Shown: in pieces, positions 6,457-9,724 of the stretch
How the letters are laid out: each line of letters opens with the position of its first letter
How positions within the stretch are numbered: the stretch's first letter is position 1
NCBI GenBank assembly: GCA_017438675.1
Contig: JAFRUW010000101.1
Coordinates: forward strand, 1 to 9,724
Direction of reading: 5' to 3'
DNA from: Oscillospiraceae bacterium
GTDB taxonomy: Bacteria; Bacillota; Clostridia; Oscillospirales; Oscillospiraceae
DNA length: 9,724 nt
Notes under the pieces: generated by a model
Told to the model about the DNA's origin: nothing
The model's database searches: none
Seen by the model: only the letters and a program-made list of their open reading frames with translations
Translations under genes and position numbers: made by a program

Positions 6457-7818
6457 ATGTCAAAATACTTCGGAACAGACGGCTTCCGCGGTGAAGCAAA
6501 CAAGGACCTTACAGTAGAGCATGCCTTTAAGATAGGGCGTTTTATCGGATACTGGTACGGTAAAGAGCACAAGGCAAAGATCGTAATCGGAAAGGACACA
6601 AGGCTTTCAAGCTATATGTTTGAATGCGCCCTGTCCGCAGGCATTACCGCCTCCGGCGGCGACGCGTACCTTCTCCACGTAACCACAACACCCAGCGTTT
6701 CCTATGTTGCCCGCACAGAGGACTTTGACTGCGGCATCATGATCTCCGCCAGCCACAACCCCTTCTATGACAACGGAATCAAGCTCTTGAACGGCGAAGG
6801 CGAAAAGATGGAAGACTCCGTCATCGACGAGGTTGAAAAATTCCTGGACGGCGGCGATATCCCCTACGCCACAGGTGAGGACATCGGCGTTGTGGTCGAT
6901 TATTCAGCCGGCAGAAACCGCTACATAGGCTACCTCATTTCCCTTGCGACTCACTCCTACAGGGGCAAAAAGATAGGCCTCGACTGTTCCAACGGCAGCA
7001 CATGGATGATAGCCAAAAGCGTATTTGACGCCCTCGGCGCAGACACATACGTTATAAACAACACCCCCAACGGAAAGAATATAAACACAAACTGCGGCTC
7101 AACTCACATTGAGCATCTGCAGCAGTTCGTTATCGACAACAAGCTGGACGTTGGCTTTGCCTTTGACGGCGACGCCGACCGCTGTCTTGCCATCGACGAA
7201 AACGGCAAAATAATAAACGGCGACCACATTCTGTACATCTACGCCCGCTATATGCAGGAGCGCGGCAAGCTGGGTGACACCAAGGTCGTCACAACGGTAA
7301 TGTCCAACCTAGGCCTTTACAAGGCGCTTGACAGTATCGGCGTAGGCTACGAGAAAACCGCCGTCGGCGACAAGTATGTATACGAAAACATGCGGGCAAA
7401 CGGTCATCTCATCGGCGGCGAACAGTCCGGTCATATCATATTCACAAAGTACGCGAACACCGGCGACGGTCTCCTTACAGCGATAAAGATCATGCAGGCC
7501 ATGCTTGACAAGAAAATGCCCCTCTCTCAGCTCGCTGCCCCTGTCACCATCTATCCTCAGGTGCTGAAAAACGTCATCGTAGACGACAAGGACGGCACAA
7601 TGAACGACCCCGAGGTAAAGAAGGCCGTAGAGGAAGTTACCAGACGACTCGGCGATGACGGACGTATCCTTCTCAGAAAGAGCGGAACCGAGCCCGTTCT
7701 CCGTGTCATGGTTGAGGCAATCGACCCCGACAAGTGCGAGAGCAACGTTGATTATGTCATCGACGCAATGGCAAAACAGGGCCATCTCATTAAGGTAAAG
7801 CCCTATCAGAAGATATAG
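6457..7818 (+). CDS. glmM: Phosphoglucosamine mutase (453 aa)
   Basis: Interconverts glucosamine-6-phosphate and glucosamine-1-phosphate on the way to UDP-GlcNAc. It starts with the family sequence YFGTDGFRGEAN. The phosphoserine loop is ISASHNP with Ser99; the Ser before it, where phosphomannomutases usually have Thr, fits GlmM. The magnesium loop is DGDADR (Asp237, Asp239, Asp241), the sugar-binding loop is GGEQSGH (Glu322) and the phosphate-binding loop is RKSGTEP (407-413), so all four functional regions are intact. The length matches GlmM (about 445-450 aa). The ribosome binding site AGGGAGG (6442-6448) lies 8 bases before the ATG and is the strongest of the plus-strand sites. It lies 90 bases downstream of the uridylyltransferase gene and 47 bases before the beta-helix gene, consistent with one amino-sugar unit. 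The glmS gene for the preceding step is not in the window. Confidence 0.95.
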   Translation: MSKYFGTDGFRGEANKDLTVEHAFKIGRFIGYWYGKEHKAKIVIGKDTRLSSYMFECALSAGITASGGDAYLLHVTTTPSVSYVARTEDFDCGIMISASHNPFYDNGIKLLNGEGEKMEDSVIDEVEKFLDGGDIPYATGEDIGVVVDYSAGRNRYIGYLISLATHSYRGKKIGLDCSNGSTWMIAKSVFDALGADTYVINNTPNGKNINTNCGSTHIEHLQQFVIDNKLDVGFAFDGDADRCLAIDENGKIINGDHILYIYARYMQERGKLGDTKVVTTVMSNLGLYKALDSIGVGYEKTAVGDKYVYENMRANGHLIGGEQSGHIIFTKYANTGDGLLTAIKIMQAMLDKKMPLSQLAAPVTIYPQVLKNVIVDDKDGTMNDPEVKKAVEEVTRRLGDDGRILLRKSGTEPVLRVMVEAIDPDKCESNVDYVIDAMAKQGHLIKVKPYQKI

Positions 7819-7865
7819 TTTACCCCCGGCTTCCCTGTCGGATCTTATACCCTTTGGAGCATTAT

Positions 7866-8996
7866 ATGAACTACAATATCGAAAACACTTTGAAAACCCT
7901 TATCGACAAGGGTGTGACAATTATTGACCCGAGGCAGGTATATGTGGCGCCTGAAGTTGACCTTGACCGGATATATCCCGAAAGCGTCCTGTATCCCGGC
8001 GTCCGTCTTACCGGAAGCAATACTCTTATAGGCACAGGCGCGAAAATCGGCACTGAAGGCCCCGCCACGGTGAATGATTCCGTAATCGGTGCCGGAGCAG
8101 CAATTGCAAGCGGTTATGTCACCGAGTCCACCCTTCTTCCCCGGGCCAAGGCCGGCGGAAACTGTCATTTCCGCGGCGGCACACTTCTTGAGGAAGAGGC
8201 CAACACCGCTCACGCCGTGGGCCTCAAACAGACAATAATGATGTACGGCGTGACCATGGGCTCTCTTATAAACTTCTGCGACGCTCTGCTTTCCGGGGGC
8301 ATCTCCCGAAAGATCCACACAGAGGTGGGCAGCGGCTTTATCCATTTCAATTTCACCCCCTGGGGAAACTCCGGCGATAAAGCCACCCCGTCCCTTATCG
8401 GCAACGTCACCGAGGGCGTATTCCTCGACAAGCCGCCCGTCTTTTTAGGCGGCATGTCCGGTATAGTCGGTCCGAAGGAGATCGGCTTCGGTTCCATGAC
8501 CGTTGCCGGGCAGGTGGTCAGAAGATCTGTCCGCAGCGATACCATGTATTCCGGGGAGACGCCGGGCTTTGAAAGGCACTTCTCCCGTGCCGATACACGT
8601 CCCACCGAAAAGCATATCAACTCAGTCAGATCACGCAACATCGAATACCTTGCCCAGCTCTTCGCTCTCAAGGCCTGGTATTTGCAGGCAAGGCTGATCC
8701 GCAGCAAGCTTGCAGGAAACGATGAATTGTCCGTTGTATACTCCGGTGCTGTCGAAACCCTTGACAGTTGCATAGGTGAGCGTATAAAACGGTATAAAAG
8801 CTTTGCCGATCAGTGGGACGCTCAGCCCATAAATGATTCCATTCTCTTTGAAAATGCGCCTGAATTCGGCGGTTCTGTAAACTGGAAGCCTGAGACTGAG
8901 TATGACAACTGGATCTGGAGCCTTGAGAAAAACGAAAAAGCCCTCCTCCATGACTGGCTCGTCTCCTGTGCCGACAAGATCAGGAACGGTTTATGA
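7866..8996 (+). CDS. Left-handed beta-helix protein related to the GlmU acetyltransferase half (376 aa)
   Basis: Residues 16-22, GVTIIDP, and the following YPESVLYPGVRL reproduce the sequence that opens the beta-helix half of GlmU. Hexapeptide-type repeats ([LIV]-G-x4) run to about residue 225, for example TLIGTGAKIG and SVIGAGAAIA. EVGSGFIHFNFTPWG (153-167) aligns with the GlmU region around TCNYDG, with Asn162 in the place of its Asn. I see no His at the spacing of the GlmU catalytic His (23 residues before that Asn), so acetyltransferase activity is doubtful. Residues about 226-376 form a helical, Trp-rich extension not present in GlmU (KAWYLQARLIRSKL, NWIWSLEKNEKALLHDWL). I recall similar proteins annotated as UDP-GlcNAc pyrophosphorylase-like, but it has no nucleotidyltransferase domain. 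ATG 7866 is chosen for GGAG (7856-7859) 6 bases upstream; an in-frame TTG at 7854 overlaps that site. It follows glmM without a terminator and is probably cotranscribed. Confidence 0.8.
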   Translation: MNYNIENTLKTLIDKGVTIIDPRQVYVAPEVDLDRIYPESVLYPGVRLTGSNTLIGTGAKIGTEGPATVNDSVIGAGAAIASGYVTESTLLPRAKAGGNCHFRGGTLLEEEANTAHAVGLKQTIMMYGVTMGSLINFCDALLSGGISRKIHTEVGSGFIHFNFTPWGNSGDKATPSLIGNVTEGVFLDKPPVFLGGMSGIVGPKEIGFGSMTVAGQVVRRSVRSDTMYSGETPGFERHFSRADTRPTEKHINSVRSRNIEYLAQLFALKAWYLQARLIRSKLAGNDELSVVYSGAVETLDSCIGERIKRYKSFADQWDAQPINDSILFENAPEFGGSVNWKPETEYDNWIWSLEKNEKALLHDWLVSCADKIRNGL

Positions 8997-9088
8997 TTTT
9001 AAAATCGTATTGCAGTGTATTTAATAACAGCATTTAGCGTATAGTACGATTTCCTGATTTTATATCATTATACTGAATCGCGGTTTAA

Positions 9089-9132
9089 GGCCGCAGCAAA
9101 GACTTCAGATCTTTGCTGCGGCCTGTTTTTTT
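9089..9132 (+). terminator. Strong intrinsic terminator after the amino-sugar block
   Basis: A 14-bp perfect stem, GGCCGCAGCAAAGA (9089-9102) with TCTTTGCTGCGGCC (9110-9123), encloses a 7-base loop and is followed by TG and seven Ts (9126-9132). It is the longest hairpin in the window and lies 92 bases after the last stop. The 92 bases in between are AT-rich and contain no convincing gene or promoter. Confidence 0.95.
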
Positions 9133-9154
9133 GCAAAAACGTTTAAAGAAATAC

Positions 9155-9607
9155 ATGAAGAAAACCGGCGACAGGACCATGAGACTTGCTGCCGACGACG
9201 GAACTGTATTTGAGATCGATCAGGCCGGTGAAAACGGTAAGTTTTATATATAAGTCGTCAATGAAAACAGGTGGCTTCAGTATTCCGGATCGGGCGGCGG
9301 CATCAGGCTATACAGTAATAATAATAACGCGACCAACAGCAAAATATCCATTACGATGGTAATCGAAGATTCCGTTGAATTCGATCCCTACGGTCTGGAC
9401 GGCAAAACATACGGTATTGCGTACCACACGGAAGATGTCAAAGCCGCGGCTCTCACCGCCGAGATGACCTTGAACAGGATCGTTTCCGATAAAATGATAG
9501 TAAGACGTGACATTCTGGACAACTCCGGCAATCTGCTTGTTGCTCCGGATAAAGATATCGTCGAATGGACATTTAAATGCGTTGAAGGCAATAATTATTA
9601 CATATGA
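9155..9607 (+). pseudogene. Decayed internal fragment of a large surface-protein gene
   Basis: One reading frame gives 32 codons from ATG 9155, a TAA at 9251-9253, then a further 117 codons in the same frame to TGA 9605-9607. The peptide reads continuously across the stop: TMRLAADDGTVFEIDQAGENG, then KFYI, stop, VVNENRWLQYSGSGGGIRLYS, then YGLDGKTYGIAYH, DNSGNLLVAPDKDIVEWTF and GNNYYI. I recall similar segments inside very large secreted Ruminococcaceae proteins, but cannot verify this. No ribosome binding site precedes 9155, there is no signal peptide, and the segment starts abruptly 22 bases after a terminator. This suggests a non-functional remnant rather than a small gene. The longest ATG-initiated piece, 9356-9604, has no good ribosome binding site either. 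A sequencing error at 9251 is an alternative explanation for the stop. Confidence 0.6.
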
Positions 9608-9724
9608 CCGGCATTAACGGAGAAGAGCTTCCCGATTCCAATCCGCGCAAGGGCGAGGCGATCTATTCAATTCCCGCCCCTTCCCCCCGCAGGGGATCTC
9701 CCGAGTCCCCTGCTTACCCCGTTC
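9604..9724 (+). CDS. Possible frameshifted continuation of the surface-protein fragment (runs off window)
   Basis: At 9604 an ATG overlaps the TGA of the fragment (ATGA), and its frame stays open to the window end for 40 codons. It begins MTGINGEELPDSNPRKG. The INGEEL stretch is what I would expect to follow the YYI of the upstream fragment in an intact relative, so this is probably the same ancestral frame after a small indel. The last 20 residues are Pro- and Ser-rich because the DNA becomes C-rich, and may no longer be coding. There is no ribosome binding site. Confidence is low that it is expressed. Confidence 0.3.
   Translation, partial: MTGINGEELPDSNPRKGEAIYSIPAPSPRRGSPESPAYPV
9689..9713. 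repeat. GC-rich inverted repeat at the right edge
   Basis: GCAGGGGA (9689-9696) and TCCCCTGC (9706-9713) form an 8-bp perfect stem, extendable by a T-G wobble, around a 7 to 9-base loop. There is no T-tract, so it is not a standard terminator. The surrounding 55 bases are strongly C-rich (CCGCCCC, CCCCCC, GTCCCC) and unlike the rest of the window. It may be one copy of a dispersed repeat or the start of a different element beyond the window. Confidence 0.4.

Noticed and set aside
7854..7865. TTG start for the beta-helix gene at 7854
   Set aside because: It overlaps the GGAG ribosome binding site used by the ATG at 7866.
9002..9052. Inverted repeat AAATCGTA / TACGATTT separated by 35 bases
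   Set aside because: The arms are only 8 bp in AT-rich DNA with a long unpaired loop, which is plausible by chance and has no T-tract or known match.
9046..9074. Possible promoter with TATACT (9069-9074) before the right-end fragment
   Set aside because: There is no acceptable -35 box at the expected spacing, and the strong terminator at 9089-9132 lies directly downstream.
1..9724. CRISPR array, tRNA, rRNA, transposase or toxin-antitoxin system
   Set aside because: I saw no spaced direct repeats, cloverleaf sequences, rRNA-like stretches or recognisable mobile-element or toxin proteins on either strand.

Overview
The window looks like chromosomal DNA of a low-to-mid GC member of the Bacillota, probably a gut-type Clostridia of the Oscillospirales or Ruminococcus kind. 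The support is strong GGAGG-like ribosome binding sites a few bases before nearly every start, SigA-type promoters with TGN-extended -10 boxes, intrinsic terminators with T-tracts, a methionine synthase without its reactivation domain, and a decayed fragment at the right end that resembles large surface proteins I associate with Ruminococcaceae. The taxonomic placement is inference.

Layout. Bases 1-125 are the last 40 codons of an unrecognised gene, closed by a terminator (139-174). A good promoter (194-222) then drives a tight three-gene methionine operon: metF (253-1113), a free-standing methionine synthase reactivation-domain protein (1110-1724, ATGA overlap with metF) and metH without its activation domain (1726-4107, one base after the previous stop). 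A perfect-stem terminator (4114-4146) separates this operon from a convergent minus-strand gene for a 150-residue, possibly ferritin-like, helical protein (4145-4597). Divergent from it are prmA (4682-5608) and a 246-residue GlmU-type uridylyltransferase (5626-6366). glmM (6457-7818) has a promoter of its own, and a 376-residue left-handed beta-helix protein (7866-8996) follows. A strong terminator (9089-9132) ends the block. The last 590 bases hold a broken surface-protein fragment with an internal stop and a probable frameshift, then a C-rich hairpin at the edge.

How the genes work together. MetF makes 5-methyltetrahydrofolate. MetH uses it with cobalamin to methylate homocysteine. The small protein would bind AdoMet and restore oxidised cobalamin on MetH. 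In the second block, GlmM makes glucosamine-1-phosphate and the GlmU-type enzyme carries out the UTP-dependent step to UDP-GlcNAc. The acetyltransferase half of GlmU is missing from that enzyme. The beta-helix protein begins with the same GVTIIDP motif that opens the GlmU acetyltransferase half, so the locus reads as a split or remodelled GlmU wrapped around glmM. This is the most interesting feature of the window. PrmA, which methylates ribosomal protein L11, shares the transcript but has no obvious functional link. I saw no RNA genes, CRISPR arrays, insertion sequences or phage genes.
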